Counted from the stretch's first letter, positions 8,999-18,342 are shown. The stretch is 64,000 nucleotides of DNA from Methanolobus sp. WCC4 (GCF_038022665.1 NZ_CP150629.1:744001-808000), one strand, 5' to 3'. Notes: generated by a model not told the origin, from the letters alone. Translations and numbers: made by a program.

Positions 8999-9073
8999 GG
9001 TCCCGTGGCTTAGCCAGGATATAGCATCGGGCTTCTAACCCGAGGGTCAGGGGTTCAAATCCCTTCGGGATCG
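8999..9073 (+). tRNA. tRNA-Arg (anticodon TCT)
   Basis: A 75-nt tRNA. The acceptor stem GGTCCCG/CGGGATC contains one G-T pair, with discriminator G. The anticodon arm TCGGG-CTTCTAA-CCCGA gives anticodon TCT (AGA codon). The T-arm is CAGGGGTTCAAATCCCTT. CCA is not encoded. A T-rich run (CTTTTCTCTTATTTTT) follows directly and probably terminates transcription. Confidence 0.95.
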
Positions 9074-9125
9074 CTTTTCTCTTATTTTTGATGGTTCTAT
9101 TCTGAATCAGCCATATCATTACTCT

Positions 9126-9141
9126 GAGTATAGTTATACTC
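9126..9141. repeat. inverted repeat GAGTATA-GT-TATACTC
   Basis: A perfect 7-bp inverted repeat in the 241-nt gap between tRNA-Arg and the end of the histidine kinase gene. It has no adjacent T run for termination on either strand. Its function is unknown; no gene is seen in the gap. Confidence 0.35.
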
Positions 9142-9314
9142 TTGAAGCATTTTCTTCAATTATCCTGCCAATTTATCCATGCAGCAACATTCAAATTAAA
9201 GAACTGTAGCTTGCTTTTATTTGCAGCTAAAAAGATGTAAAGTAAAAAAAGAGTAAAGGGACACCATATCTTCATTTGAGCTGATATCCTTACGATCCAC
9301 ATTGATTTGTCTAT

Positions 9315-11720
9315 TCAGATGCCTGTCCTGGGTCTTACCGGAATCGTAAATGTGAAAACGCTGCCTTCATCTATCTTACTTTCAACCCATATCTTCCCGC
9401 CATGCATTTCAACGAATTTCTTCGAAAGGGCGAGACCAAGGCCGGTCCCTTCATGCTTGCGGGTGAGGTGCGGATTGAGTTGCTTGAACGGCTGGAAGAG
9501 CTTATCCATATCCTCCTCCGCAATTCCAATACCCGTATCTTTTATACTGGTCTGGAGGTGATCCTCTAAGATCTCTACCTTAATGTTCACATTTCCATTT
9601 TCAGGGGTGAACTTGATAGCATTGCTGAGGAGATTTGTCAATATCTGTTTGAATTTGATCCTGTCTGCAGATATATTTTTGATTTCTTCATTCATCTCTA
9701 TTTCTATGTGAATGTCCTTTCTTGTTGCAAGAGGGTATAATCCTTCAATAATGATTGAAAAAGTCTGTGAAACATCGAATATTTCATAGAATAGCTCACT
9801 TTCTCCCGATTCGACCTTTGAAAGATCGAGTATGCCATTTATGAGCTCGAGCAGATGGTTGCCGGCATCCAGGACGTGGGTCATGTAGGTGGTCTGTTTT
9901 TTGTTCAAACTTCCGGCAATCCCTTCCAGCATCACATCGGAAAAACCTATGATCGAAGTAAGGGGAGTCCTTAGTTCATGGCTCATAATGGAAAGGAAAT
10001 CACTCTTGGTCTTATTAGCACTCTCGGCACAGATCTTCGCAGCCATAAGTTCCCTTTCGAACATCTTGCGCTGACCGATATCCCTGCAAACACAAAAGGT
10101 CATTTTCCTGTCTCCAAAAACAGCCGTGTTTGCATTTATTTCCATCTCAACGAAACTTCCATCCTTGCGTTTCTGGCATGTTTCGTAAAGGCTACTTTCC
10201 GAGTTAGAATGTTGAAGAGTCTTACTTATCTCTTCACAATCACAATGAATATCCATATCTCCAAGGTTCATGGTCTGGATCTCCTCATGCGAGTAGCCCA
10301 GCATCTCAGCATAACGTGGGTTTGCCTCGATAATATTTCCTTCCTGGTCAACAGCAACGATACCGTCTCTGGACCCTTCCATCAGGGCACGTCGCCATGC
10401 AGCTTCCTCTGAGATCTTGATCGCGGCTTTCTTCTGTTCTGTTATATCCTGGATAGAACCTGTGACCTTTATAATTCTACCATCATCTATCTTAGGATGA
10501 CCGATCATGCGGATCCATCTATGCTTCTCTTTTGCAGTGATAAGTTCCAGTTCAAGATCGAATCTCTGGCCTTTCTTCAGCGTTCTCTTTAAGGCATCTT
10601 CTAAGAGCTTTCTGGAAGATGAAGAGTAATGGTTCAGGAGGGAGGCAAGGTCTATGATACGATTGGTCCTCAGTCCATGTATCCTGGCAACTTCGTATGT
10701 CCATGTGATCGTATTGGTTACAGGGTCAAGTTCCCATCCCCCGACATGTGCGATCCTGCCAACTTCATTCAGGAGGGTTTTTCTCTCACGCAGTTCACCC
10801 TTTGTCTGTTTGAGCGGAGTGATGTCATGCAGGACGCCTATGATGGTGTTCCTTTCTGAATGGTATTCGGCAACAGCATGTATGACCCTGATCTCTCCAT
10901 CATTAGGTCTTCTTATTTTGAATTGCACATCAAAGGGGATATTTCTCTTTACAAGATCATTCTGGGCTTTTTCAAGAACAGGAAGGTATTTTGGCAGCGG
11001 TATCTCACAGATCCTGTTAATTGTGCACACTCCACTCTTAATACCGCATATCCTCTTTGTTTCTTCAGAGACGGTAACTTTACCTGAGGCAAGGTCTATT
11101 TCCCATTCGCCTATGTTCCTGAGCTTTTGTACCGCAGATAGTTTCAACCTTTTCTTTTTTAATCTGTCGTGTATAAGTTCTTGCTCAGCAATGTCATGTA
11201 CTATATTATAGATCAGCTCATTCTCCCCTGATCCTGTCAGGCCGCTGTATACTTCTACATCCCGTACCTGTCCGTTTGCAAGGGCATGTTTAAGCAGAAG
11301 ATACTTCCGTTTCTCATCTTCCGCCCTTTCTATCTCATCATCGATCTCTTCTGCTGGCAGGACATTTATATCCATCATGTTCTTGCCTGTGATCACTTCA
11401 TGGGGCCATCCATAGTAATCACATGCTGCTCTGTTCGCATCGATAATGTTGCCTGTCTTTGGATCGATAAATAGCATGACCTCATTGTTATTCTGGAAAA
11501 AAGAAGCGTAAAAGCTTTTCTCCCTCTGGAGTTCCTCTTTTTCGATATTATTAAGGCCGGTGTTGTCATTCTCTGGAAGTTTATGAGATAACGCTGACCA
11601 ATTTCTAAATACAGGATATTTCCTTTTGTATGAAGGATCTCGCAATTGTTCATTTGCCATAGATATGGTTCCCTTCATAATTTCAAGTGCACCAGTAGTC
11701 CTCTGAAATGACCTGTCCAT
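9315..11720 (-). CDS. multi-PAS sensor histidine kinase, soluble
   Basis: An 801-residue kinase with no membrane segment, so probably cytoplasmic. Four PAS-type domains can be read: one starting near residue 70 (FFQNNNEVMLFIDPKTGNIIDANRA), a second near 200 (GEWEIDLASGKVTVSEET), a third near 320 (GGWELDPVTNTITWTYEVARIHG) and a fourth near 450 (DGIVAVDQEGNIIEANPRY). HisKA follows with MSHELRTPLTSIIGFSDV. The HATPase domain has N box NLLSNAIKFTP, DTGIGIAEEDMDKLF and GTGLGLALSKKFVEMHGG. No receiver domain is fused or adjacent. The signal is unknown; PAS domains in methanogen kinases often sense redox state or small ligands. A second kinase with a very similar core lies at 41874. Confidence 0.9.
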   Translation of the reverse strand: MDRSFQRTTGALEIMKGTISMANEQLRDPSYKRKYPVFRNWSALSHKLPENDNTGLNNIEKEELQREKSFYASFFQNNNEVMLFIDPKTGNIIDANRAACDYYGWPHEVITGKNMMDINVLPAEEIDDEIERAEDEKRKYLLLKHALANGQVRDVEVYSGLTGSGENELIYNIVHDIAEQELIHDRLKKKRLKLSAVQKLRNIGEWEIDLASGKVTVSEETKRICGIKSGVCTINRICEIPLPKYLPVLEKAQNDLVKRNIPFDVQFKIRRPNDGEIRVIHAVAEYHSERNTIIGVLHDITPLKQTKGELRERKTLLNEVGRIAHVGGWELDPVTNTITWTYEVARIHGLRTNRIIDLASLLNHYSSSSRKLLEDALKRTLKKGQRFDLELELITAKEKHRWIRMIGHPKIDDGRIIKVTGSIQDITEQKKAAIKISEEAAWRRALMEGSRDGIVAVDQEGNIIEANPRYAEMLGYSHEEIQTMNLGDMDIHCDCEEISKTLQHSNSESSLYETCQKRKDGSFVEMEINANTAVFGDRKMTFCVCRDIGQRKMFERELMAAKICAESANKTKSDFLSIMSHELRTPLTSIIGFSDVMLEGIAGSLNKKQTTYMTHVLDAGNHLLELINGILDLSKVESGESELFYEIFDVSQTFSIIIEGLYPLATRKDIHIEIEMNEEIKNISADRIKFKQILTNLLSNAIKFTPENGNVNIKVEILEDHLQTSIKDTGIGIAEEDMDKLFQPFKQLNPHLTRKHEGTGLGLALSKKFVEMHGGKIWVESKIDEGSVFTFTIPVRPRTGI

Positions 11721-11735
11721 AAAAGCCTTTTTTAC

Positions 11736-11759
11736 ATGTACTCATTTATTTTTGTACAT
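11736..11759. repeat. inverted repeat ATGTAC-N12-GTACAT upstream of the histidine kinase
   Basis: Two 6-bp arms separated by 12 nt, placed between a TATA-like ATACATATATG (about 11802-11812) and the kinase start at 11720. This is a possible operator in the promoter or leader. No regulator can be assigned. Confidence 0.3.
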
Positions 11760-11886
11760 TAGTGAATTTGGTTGATCACTTCTACAATTAACTCAATGAC
11801 ATATATGTATAAATGTGTTTTTGTTGAGCAAAGAAGTCAAAAAAGAGGCAGTATAGTTCTATTTATCTAAATAACTAAAAATCCAC

Positions 11887-12012
11887 TCAGTCATTAAGAC
11901 CCAGAATATTGTGTTTATCCTTCCTTTTTGCCACCTTCTTCTCATTCTTGGTCTTCTTCACGAACTCAGTGACTTCCCTGATTCTGTGGATATCTGCTTC
12001 ATCATGTCCCAT
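11887..12012 (-). CDS. 41-residue basic hypothetical protein
   Basis: A short gene on the strand of the coiled-coil gene just upstream. From the ATG at 12012 it encodes MGHDEADIHRIREVTEFVKK and then KTKNEKKVAKRKDKHNILGLND, 41 residues, acidic at the start and lysine-rich after. A strong Shine-Dalgarno GGAGAGG lies 6 nt before this ATG. An in-frame ATG at 12036, one base after the stop of the coiled-coil gene, would add 8 residues (MSSKERKS). The two genes are therefore translationally close and probably work together. The family is not recognised. Confidence 0.55.
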   Translation of the reverse strand: MGHDEADIHRIREVTEFVKKTKNEKKVAKRKDKHNILGLND

Positions 12013-12037
12013 ACTTTTCCTCTCCTTACTGGACATT

Positions 12038-13330
12038 TCAGTACTCGATCTCGCTTTCTTCACCAAACACCTTCCTTACATTCGTAAGAAGTGTGTTTTT
12101 AGCGTTCTCCATATCATCCTTCTGGCTGTACAGGTGCTTGCTCTCCGAGTCTATGTCGTTGTTAGTTGATATCACATCATTGCGATGCTTCTCTATCTCC
12201 TTCTCAATGTTCTCTTTCTCCTGGTAGATGCTAAGGCCATTGAGCTCATCTGCCAGTCCCTCTCTTTCAGCAAGATGCTCATGTCTCCGCTCTGCAAGGG
12301 ATGAGAGCATTCTCTTGTCATTAAGAACCTGTATCTGCTTCAGGGCCTTATCGCACATCTGTTCCTTCAGTCCAAGCTCTCCGCTCTCTATTCTGTTTGT
12401 GATTTCTGAAAGGAACGGTTCAAGGTCCTGTTCGATCGCTATGGCAGGGTCTTCTTTGATCGACCTTAGTATTTCCCTGTTCTCTGATGAGAGGACACAT
12501 CTCTTGTTCTCATCCTGTTTTTCCATTCTGGTGATTGCCTTTGAGAGTGGTGTGAACAGTCTTCTTGCCTCAGATCCAGTGTTTGAGATCCTGCTATCAA
12601 GTTCTTTGATATCGTTTTCCAGTTCCTTCGCCCTTCCAAACTCCCTGCTGTTCCCGATCTCCTTAAGTCTGGATTCATCTCTGGAAAGTCTATCCTTTGC
12701 AGCCTCATATCTCAGGTTCGTTTCATGGATCTTCTTCGTGCTCTTATCCATCTCCTCTTCGATCATTCTGATATCGTCGATATTTTCTGATATCATCTGC
12801 AGGTCAGCAACCATCTTGTTACCCTGCGCTATGGAGGAGTAGAGCCCATCAAGTCCATCCTCAAGTTCCGCAAGACCCTGGTTGATCATCTGGTGTTCCT
12901 GTGGGTAGAGCGCTTTGATATACATCAGGCTCCTGCTGGTATTGTCGAGAACTGTTTTGAGGGTCGATTTCGCTTCTATATAGAATTCCGAAGCAGCTAA
13001 AGGTGATGTGTTTCCCGGGATCTTTAGTTTATCCTGGATGAGTTTCAGGTTGTTGACGACATTCTCCCTGTTGGAGTCACCAAGCTTTTCTCCCCTCTTG
13101 CTGGCAGCCTCGATGGGTTGTGCATCAAGCAGTTCCTTCTTCAAGACCTCAAGTTCCTTCAAGGCCAGTGCTATCGTTCCATATCCATCTTTAACAACAG
13201 GTCTGAGACTCTCTTCCTGTTCATCGGACCTCTCTTTCACGATACGGGGAAGTTCCCTGAATACAAAAACAACTGGATGAGATTCTTCCTTTTCCTGCTT
13301 TTTTCCAAAAAGCCTTTCAATGAACTTCAT
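12038..13330 (-). CDS. coiled-coil protein of unknown function
   Basis: About 430 residues from the methionine in MKFIERLFGKKQEKEESHPVVFV; an upstream in-frame ATG at 13342 is possible. The first ~30 residues are followed by a long, charged, helical sequence with several coiled-coil stretches (for example DDIRMIEEEMDKSTKKIHET near residue 200 and EKENIEKEIEKHRNDVIS near 390). No ATPase motif or membrane segment is visible, so it is not an SMC or Rad50. It is followed by a 41-residue basic protein gene. A scaffolding or cytoskeletal role is possible but unsupported. Confidence 0.7.
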   Translation of the reverse strand: MKFIERLFGKKQEKEESHPVVFVFRELPRIVKERSDEQEESLRPVVKDGYGTIALALKELEVLKKELLDAQPIEAASKRGEKLGDSNRENVVNNLKLIQDKLKIPGNTSPLAASEFYIEAKSTLKTVLDNTSRSLMYIKALYPQEHQMINQGLAELEDGLDGLYSSIAQGNKMVADLQMISENIDDIRMIEEEMDKSTKKIHETNLRYEAAKDRLSRDESRLKEIGNSREFGRAKELENDIKELDSRISNTGSEARRLFTPLSKAITRMEKQDENKRCVLSSENREILRSIKEDPAIAIEQDLEPFLSEITNRIESGELGLKEQMCDKALKQIQVLNDKRMLSSLAERRHEHLAEREGLADELNGLSIYQEKENIEKEIEKHRNDVISTNNDIDSESKHLYSQKDDMENAKNTLLTNVRKVFGEESEIEY

Positions 13331-13419
13331 CTCTTGAAACACAGAACGCAGGATAACTTTAAAAGTTTATTGGGATATGTTCTGGAAGTCCCATATTACT
13401 AAAAAGAAAAAAGTAGCAT

Positions 13420-14538
13420 TCAGAAAAGAACTATCCTGTCCCTTTCCATACTTACCAGACACTCATCTTCGGTCTTAAGTTCCAGTCCCTCAAAGGATTG
13501 GTTCCCTATCTCGGCTATCAGAAGTTCACTGTGTTCCTTAACCTTAAGTGCCAGGACCTTGCTTGATCCCTTATTCACAATGCTCTTCACAATAGCAGGG
13601 AATACGTTCTCATTAATGGTAGTTTTATCATCCAGTGGCAGGACACGCATGTTCTCAGGTCGGATGCCCCATGATATCCTCTCTTTGATGGTACCATCAG
13701 GTCTGCTTGCGGTGATAGCCATGTTTTCGCATCCGATTGTAATGGTCCCTGCCATCTCGTCATCGCCTGTCACCATGGAATCCTCGAATATGTTCGTCAG
13801 TCCTACCAGCTCTGCGACATGCTTGTTCTCCGGATGGTAGAAGACATCCTCAGGTGTTCCTATCTGCTGAACACGTCCGTCATGGAATATCACTATCTTG
13901 TCGGCTATGGTGAAGGCTTCCACATGGTTATGGGTGATAAAGAGCACAGGTATCTTCAGTTCTCTCTGTATCTCCTTGATCTTCTCCCTGAGCTTCATGC
14001 GAACCACCCTGTCAAGGGCAGAGAATGGCTCATCAAGCAACAGTATGTCAGGTTTCGGTGCAAGTGCACGTGCCAGAGCAACCCTCTGTTTCTGCCCGCC
14101 TGAGAGCTGTGAAGGATAATTGTTCTCCAGTCCCTCTATCTCAAGCATCTGGAGCATCTCGGTGACCCTTTCCTCTTTGTCACTCTCGCTCCATCCTTTA
14201 AGGCCATAGGCTATGTTCTTCTTCACATCCATGTGCGGGAAAAGGGCATAGCTCTGGAAAACGTATCCCAGGCTACGCTGCTGTACCGGCAGGTTGATCC
14301 TCTTGTGGCAGTCAAAATACACATTTCCGTTGACAATTATCTTGCCACCATTGGGTTCCAGTAACCCGGAGATACACTGGAGTGCGGTCGTCTTTCCTGA
14401 ACCCGACCTTCCGAAGAATACGACAAGTTCATCACCGACCTCGAACTGGGCATCAAGGGTAAAAGCAGCCTCTATACCTTTCTTCTTATCGCTCTTCCTG
14501 CGATAGTATCGCCTTCTGAAATCTGCTTTAATACCCAT
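13420..14538 (-). CDS. modC: molybdate ABC transporter ATP-binding protein
   Basis: A 372-residue ABC ATPase. Walker A FGRSGSGKTTALQCISG lies near residue 42, the Q-loop is VFQSYALFPH, the signature LSGGQKQRVALARALA lies near 142, and Walker B ILLLDEPFSALDR lies near 163. A C-terminal TOBE-type region (~250-372) completes the ModC layout. It energises uptake of molybdate, or possibly tungstate, at the inner face of the membrane. It is the last gene of modABC, 18 nt after modB. Confidence 0.9.
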   Translation of the reverse strand: MGIKADFRRRYYRRKSDKKKGIEAAFTLDAQFEVGDELVVFFGRSGSGKTTALQCISGLLEPNGGKIIVNGNVYFDCHKRINLPVQQRSLGYVFQSYALFPHMDVKKNIAYGLKGWSESDKEERVTEMLQMLEIEGLENNYPSQLSGGQKQRVALARALAPKPDILLLDEPFSALDRVVRMKLREKIKEIQRELKIPVLFITHNHVEAFTIADKIVIFHDGRVQQIGTPEDVFYHPENKHVAELVGLTNIFEDSMVTGDDEMAGTITIGCENMAITASRPDGTIKERISWGIRPENMRVLPLDDKTTINENVFPAIVKSIVNKGSSKVLALKVKEHSELLIAEIGNQSFEGLELKTEDECLVSMERDRIVLF

Positions 14539-14556
14539 TTTTCTTCCTGCCTCCTC

Positions 14557-15228
14557 TCATATCTTCCAGTTGTTAATTATCTTTGCAGTTATGGCCATTG
14601 AGAGCAAGGACATGACTATGAGTATTATAACCAGCATATTGGCAAGGTCGTTATTCCCTGCCTGGAATGCACTGTATATGGAAATTGACATCGTGTTCGT
14701 TCTTCCGGGAATGTTCCCTGCGAACATCAGCGTAGCACCGAATTCTCCCACTGCTCTGGCAAAACTGAGGACTATTCCTGCAAGTATTCCTTTTTTTGCC
14801 AGGGGGAGGGTAATGAAAAGCGCAGTATCCAGTTCTTTCCTTCCAAGTGTGAAAGCTGCGTATTCGTATTCCCTGTCCACAGCTTCGATGGCAGCAGTTG
14901 TGGTCTTGACCATAAGCGGGAGTGATACAACAAAAGCAGCAATGACCGCTGCCTGCCATGTGAACACTATGCTCCATCCGGTGAGCTCGTAAAGAATGCT
15001 TCCGAGAATTCCCTTCTTCCCGAGCAGAACCACCAGGAGATATCCTGTTACTGTTGGAGGGAGGACAAGGGGTAAGGTCACAAGTATGTCGGCCAGCCAT
15101 TTCCCCCGGAACTCCCTTCTTGCAAGTATGTATGATATCACCATACCTGTGATAGCCACTATCAATGTGGACAGGCCGGCGATCTTCAAAGTTATTAACA
15201 GGGGAAATCCTATCTGGTCGAGCATTTT
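14557..15228 (-). CDS. modB: molybdate ABC transporter permease
   Basis: A permease of about 223 residues from MLDQIGFPLLITLKIAG; an alternative start at 15264 lies inside modA. Several hydrophobic helices are present, such as LSTLIVAITGMVISYILA and LVLPPTVTGYLLVVLLG. The cytoplasmic EAA-type loop AFTLGRKELDTALFITLPLA contacts the ATPase. ARAVGEFGATLMFAGNIPG is typical of ModB/CysT permeases. The start lies 10 nt after the modA stop and the gene ends 18 nt before modC, so the three form one operon. Confidence 0.9.
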   Translation of the reverse strand, partial: KMLDQIGFPLLITLKIAGLSTLIVAITGMVISYILARREFRGKWLADILVTLPLVLPPTVTGYLLVVLLGKKGILGSILYELTGWSIVFTWQAAVIAAFVVSLPLMVKTTTAAIEAVDREYEYAAFTLGRKELDTALFITLPLAKKGILAGIVLSFARAVGEFGATLMFAGNIPGRTNTMSISIYSAFQAGNNDLANMLVIILIVMSLLSMAITAKIINNWKI

Positions 15229-15238
15229 ATTTGTCCAT

Positions 15239-16051
15239 TCAAGCTGTGAATCCGTAGGATTCAAGTATTGCAGTTCCTTCCTCAGAAGTTACGAAATCCA
15301 CAAATTCCTGTGCAGCGTTCTGTTGTGTAGATGATGAGACCAGTGCTATCGGATAGCTTATAGGTGTGACCGTTGGTATGGTTGCCTTTACCTCGATAGT
15401 ACCTTCCTCTGCGGTTGCTGCATCAGTACTGTAGACGAAACCTGCATCAACTTCTCCTCTCTCCACATATACCAGGACCTGTTTAACATCATCAGCCAGC
15501 AATGTCTTTGCTTCAAGTTCATCCCAGAGACCTGCTTCCTCAAGTGCTTCAAGGGTGTATTTTCCTACAGGTGCTGTTTCAGGATTTCCGATGGTGATCG
15601 TCTCAACATCATCTGATGTAAGGTCTTCCGGTCCGGCAATGCCTAGTTCACTGTCAACAGGTGTTATCAGGACGACTGTGTTGGCTGCAAAGTCCTTTCT
15701 TGAGTCTTCATCGATAAGGTCCTGCTCACTTAATATGTTCATGTGATTCTGTGATGCCGATGCGAACACATCGATAGGTGCTCCGCCCTCTATCTGCATC
15801 CTGAGGGTGCCTGATCCTGCGAAGTTGTAATTGACATCGATCTCGGGATTCTCTTCCTCGAATGCCGTTTCCAGTTCTGTGAAAGCCTCGGTAAGGCTTG
15901 CTGCTGCAGACACTGTTATTGTTGTAACCTGATCTGTCTTTGTGTCTGTGTCTACCTGTTCTACGTTGTTGGTATCAGTGCATCCACTTACAAAGACCGC
16001 AAGTACCAGTAGAATTGTGATAGCAAGAATTGACATCTTTTTCATTTCCAT
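15239..16051 (-). CDS. modA: molybdate-binding lipoprotein of an ABC transporter
   Basis: A 270-residue binding protein with a lipoprotein signal: MKKMSILAITILLVLAVFVSGC, where VSGC is the lipobox. VSAAASLTEAFTELETAF, AGSGTLRMQIEGGAPIDVFA and GNPETAPVGKYTLEAL match the ModA family. It captures molybdate (tungstate is possible) outside the membrane and delivers it to ModBC. AAGAAGGT precedes the ATG. The promoter upstream carries a clear TATA box and a ModE-like operator, indicating repression when molybdate is sufficient. Confidence 0.92.
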   Translation of the reverse strand: MEMKKMSILAITILLVLAVFVSGCTDTNNVEQVDTDTKTDQVTTITVSAAASLTEAFTELETAFEEENPEIDVNYNFAGSGTLRMQIEGGAPIDVFASASQNHMNILSEQDLIDEDSRKDFAANTVVLITPVDSELGIAGPEDLTSDDVETITIGNPETAPVGKYTLEALEEAGLWDELEAKTLLADDVKQVLVYVERGEVDAGFVYSTDAATAEEGTIEVKATIPTVTPISYPIALVSSSTQQNAAQEFVDFVTSEEGTAILESYGFTA

Positions 16052-16106
16052 GATATTACCTTCTTTGATATTTCAACTGGAATGAACGATGTGATTTTAT
16101 GTCAGT

Positions 16107-16155
16107 CGTTATGTTCTCCAGTACACAACGCTACTCTTCATGATTCTTTATATAA
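16107..16155 (-). promoter_or_regulatory. modABC promoter with ModE-like operator
   Basis: On the minus strand a TATA box (TTATATAA, 16148-16155) precedes an inverted repeat CGTTGTG-N10-CATAACG at 16107-16130. The repeat is 24 nt overall, with arms matching at 6 of 7 positions. Its length and half-sites closely resemble the E. coli ModE box at modA (a CGTTATAT... and ...CATAACG arrangement). The expected start site, about 27 nt from the TATA centre, falls inside the repeat, a position suited to repression. Confidence 0.65.
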
Positions 16156-16257
16156 GTACCTTTCCTGATGAAACCGGTATAAAGGTATTCAGTCTCTGTA
16201 CGTGTTATTACACAAAGAATGCGTGAGATTAAAAAACTATCCTTAAAAACAGTGAAT

Positions 16258-16279
16258 TGCAGTATCAAAAGATACTGCA
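16258..16279 (-). terminator. hairpin downstream of the cyclophilin gene
   Basis: TGCAGTATC and GATACTGCA form a perfect 9-bp stem with a 4-nt loop, about 30 nt past the cyclophilin stop. On the transcribed strand it is followed by T-rich sequence (TTCACTGTTTTTAAGG). It is a probable terminator that isolates modABC. Confidence 0.6.
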
Positions 16280-16308
16280 GAATGAATTGGAAATATTAAA
16301 AATAGGTT

Positions 16309-16749
16309 TTATTCTTCGACAACGGTGACCTTTTTCATCACATCTTTTGGCTTGATCTTGTTGACGACATCCTGTCCCTCGATAACCTGACCGAAGACTG
16401 TGTGTACACCATCAAGGTGTGGCTGTGGTGAGTGTGTGATGAAGAACTGGCTTCCACCTGTGTTCTTTCCGGCGTGTGCCATGGAGAGTGCACCTGTGCC
16501 GTGTTTACGTGGGTTGCCCTTTGTCTCACACTTGATGGAGTATCCGGGTCCACCTGTTCCGTCTCCTCTTGGGCATCCGCCCTGAATGACAAAGTTTGGT
16601 ATTACCCTGTGGAATGTGAGTCCGTCATAGAAGCCTTCCTTGATGAGCTTCTCAAAGTTAGCCACGGTCTTTGGTGCATCCTTCTCGAACAGTTCCAGAG
16701 TGATTGTTCCTTTGTCGGTTTCGATGATCGCTTTCTTCATGATTTTCAC
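16309..16749 (-). CDS. peptidyl-prolyl cis-trans isomerase, cyclophilin type
   Basis: A 146-residue single-domain cyclophilin without a signal peptide, so cytoplasmic. Motifs are [21 protein letters not shown] near residue 46 (catalytic Arg in FHRV), [20 protein letters not shown] near 86, and [19 protein letters not shown] near 114. It catalyses proline isomerisation during protein folding. AAAGGTG lies before the ATG, and a TATA-like TTTAAGG at about 16779 suggests its own promoter, although it lies only 63 nt after the pilin-like operon on the same strand. Confidence 0.95.
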   Translation of the reverse strand: MKIMKKAIIETDKGTITLELFEKDAPKTVANFEKLIKEGFYDGLTFHRVIPNFVIQGGCPRGDGTGGPGYSIKCETKGNPRKHGTGALSMAHAGKNTGGSQFFITHSPQPHLDGVHTVFGQVIEGQDVVNKIKPKDVMKKVTVVEE

Positions 16750-16812
16750 CTTTGATTGAACTGGTTAATGGGTGGGATCGATTTAAGGGTTTCTGTGAAT
16801 CCGGCCAATCTC

Positions 16813-18342
16813 TCAATTCAATGCTATCTCAAGCTCATTACTAGTTATGTGCAGGTAGGTGAGAATGGCGCCATTCGCATCATAAATTGCGGTGTATGAG
16901 GATAGATCGGTCTCAATCTTGCCATTACTTTTTTGTTCCCAGGTACACTCGATCGTACCATCCTGTGCCAGGAGCCTCATATAGTGCTGGGTGATATTAT
17001 GCAATGACTGGGTGCGATTTGCATTACTGGCATCATCTGTTATGATCAGGTCTGGAGTTGTTGAATTGGATCCGACGGGACCCCACGAATACTCATTATC
17101 ACTGGTGTCATAATACATCATGTAAGAATCACTGACAAGATCGATCGTGGTATTTGCAACTGCACTATTACCACTACCTATTGAGTTCACGAGAAAACCA
17201 CTACCTGAACTTGTTTCCCATATTTCGGTGACTCCTATTGAGGTGTCAGTATATGTAAGTGCATGAGAAGTACCCAGGGAATTAGCCGCATCGAGCATTA
17301 CTTCATCGCTATCTTTCTTACTAAAGCTATATACTAGGGACTTTCCAGTATTTGATGTGGCAGTTAAGATCGTATCAGATGCTATAAGGTCGCTAGAATC
17401 CCCTTCTACATAATAGAAGAATGAGAAATTGTCAAATGGTTCAGGGTTAGTGTGGTTCAGGGCTGGAATCTCAAAATACGTTGGTAAAGGATTAACCGTT
17501 CCCATTTTTGGTTCTGCGTCCATTTCAATGATAGCAGTCTTATTATCATGGTCCAGGGTTGCAGTGGTGGATGTAAGTGTTTCTGCATAGTCTGCCCATC
17601 CGTCGTAAAAATCGCTTTGGATGTATATCAGGATCTTATTGGCGCTAATGGGGTTCGTGAAATTAGCATTCAGACTTGTATTGGGGTAGAGAATTACAGG
17701 TGTATTTGATGACCTGACTTCGATATTAACATCAGAGCTTCCGCTTATGGTATCATTCCCGCTCACTTTCACGATCGGCAGGGTCATGGTCTCACCATTG
17801 TAATGGAATTCCGGAGGTGAGGTCATTATTGTTCCTCCATCTTCATATTTTGACCAGACTCCACCTCCTTCATATGCTATCTCCCTGTCATCCAGATAGT
17901 ATCTCACAGATCCCATGGAAGCCTCCAGTCCTGCGAAATCCGAATAGGTGCTCTCATAACTTTCCCATGCATTCCAGTATGTGTGATTTTGATAGAAATT
18001 ATCATACCAGGATGAATTAGAGTACAGGAATATGATCTTGATCCTGCTGTCGTTGTAGGAATTGCTGTCGCCGTATACTTCTACATTTTCACCCATGAGG
18101 GTAAGCGTGGTTGTCTGAAGTGGGGATTCGCCAAGTGATGCTTTACTTGTTCTGGAGTCAAGAACAGTAAATGCCTGCTCGACCTTCTGGGACTTTGCCA
18201 TATCCTGCGTGTCACTTATAAGAGGTGCGGTGTACAGGATCATCAGGCCGATAGACAACAGGCTAATTACAAGTATTATTGAGATACCGATAACAGATGA
18301 TACTGCCAGATCATTTATCCGTATACTTTTCAAGTTTTCCAC
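16813..18342 (-). CDS. pilin-like secreted protein, cassette A gene 6 (509 aa)
   Basis: Last and largest gene of cassette A. The N-terminus has a short charged leader and a pilin-like helix: NDLAVSSVIGISIILVISLL, where A|VS fits a class III (prepilin peptidase) processing site. The rest is a large extracellular beta-rich region with many N-x-S/T sequons and no cysteine pattern. YEGGGVWSKYEDGGTIMTSP and the C-terminal ITQHYMRLLAQDG and TYLHITSNELEIALN are shared with the paralogue at 21658, and weakly with gene 5 of each cassette. The likely place is the cell surface, as a pilus or pseudopilus subunit or tip protein; the function is inferred. Confidence 0.7.
   Translation of the reverse strand: MENLKSIRINDLAVSSVIGISIILVISLLSIGLMILYTAPLISDTQDMAKSQKVEQAFTVLDSRTSKASLGESPLQTTTLTLMGENVEVYGDSNSYNDSRIKIIFLYSNSSWYDNFYQNHTYWNAWESYESTYSDFAGLEASMGSVRYYLDDREIAYEGGGVWSKYEDGGTIMTSPPEFHYNGETMTLPIVKVSGNDTISGSSDVNIEVRSSNTPVILYPNTSLNANFTNPISANKILIYIQSDFYDGWADYAETLTSTTATLDHDNKTAIIEMDAEPKMGTVNPLPTYFEIPALNHTNPEPFDNFSFFYYVEGDSSDLIASDTILTATSNTGKSLVYSFSKKDSDEVMLDAANSLGTSHALTYTDTSIGVTEIWETSSGSGFLVNSIGSGNSAVANTTIDLVSDSYMMYYDTSDNEYSWGPVGSNSTTPDLIITDDASNANRTQSLHNITQHYMRLLAQDGTIECTWEQKSNGKIETDLSSYTAIYDANGAILTYLHITSNELEIALN

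Noticed and set aside
12228-12842. 204-residue plus-strand open frame opposite the coiled-coil gene
   Set aside because: It is very rich in serine and leucine, as expected from the antisense of a glutamate/lysine/aspartate-rich coiled coil, and has no ribosome site.
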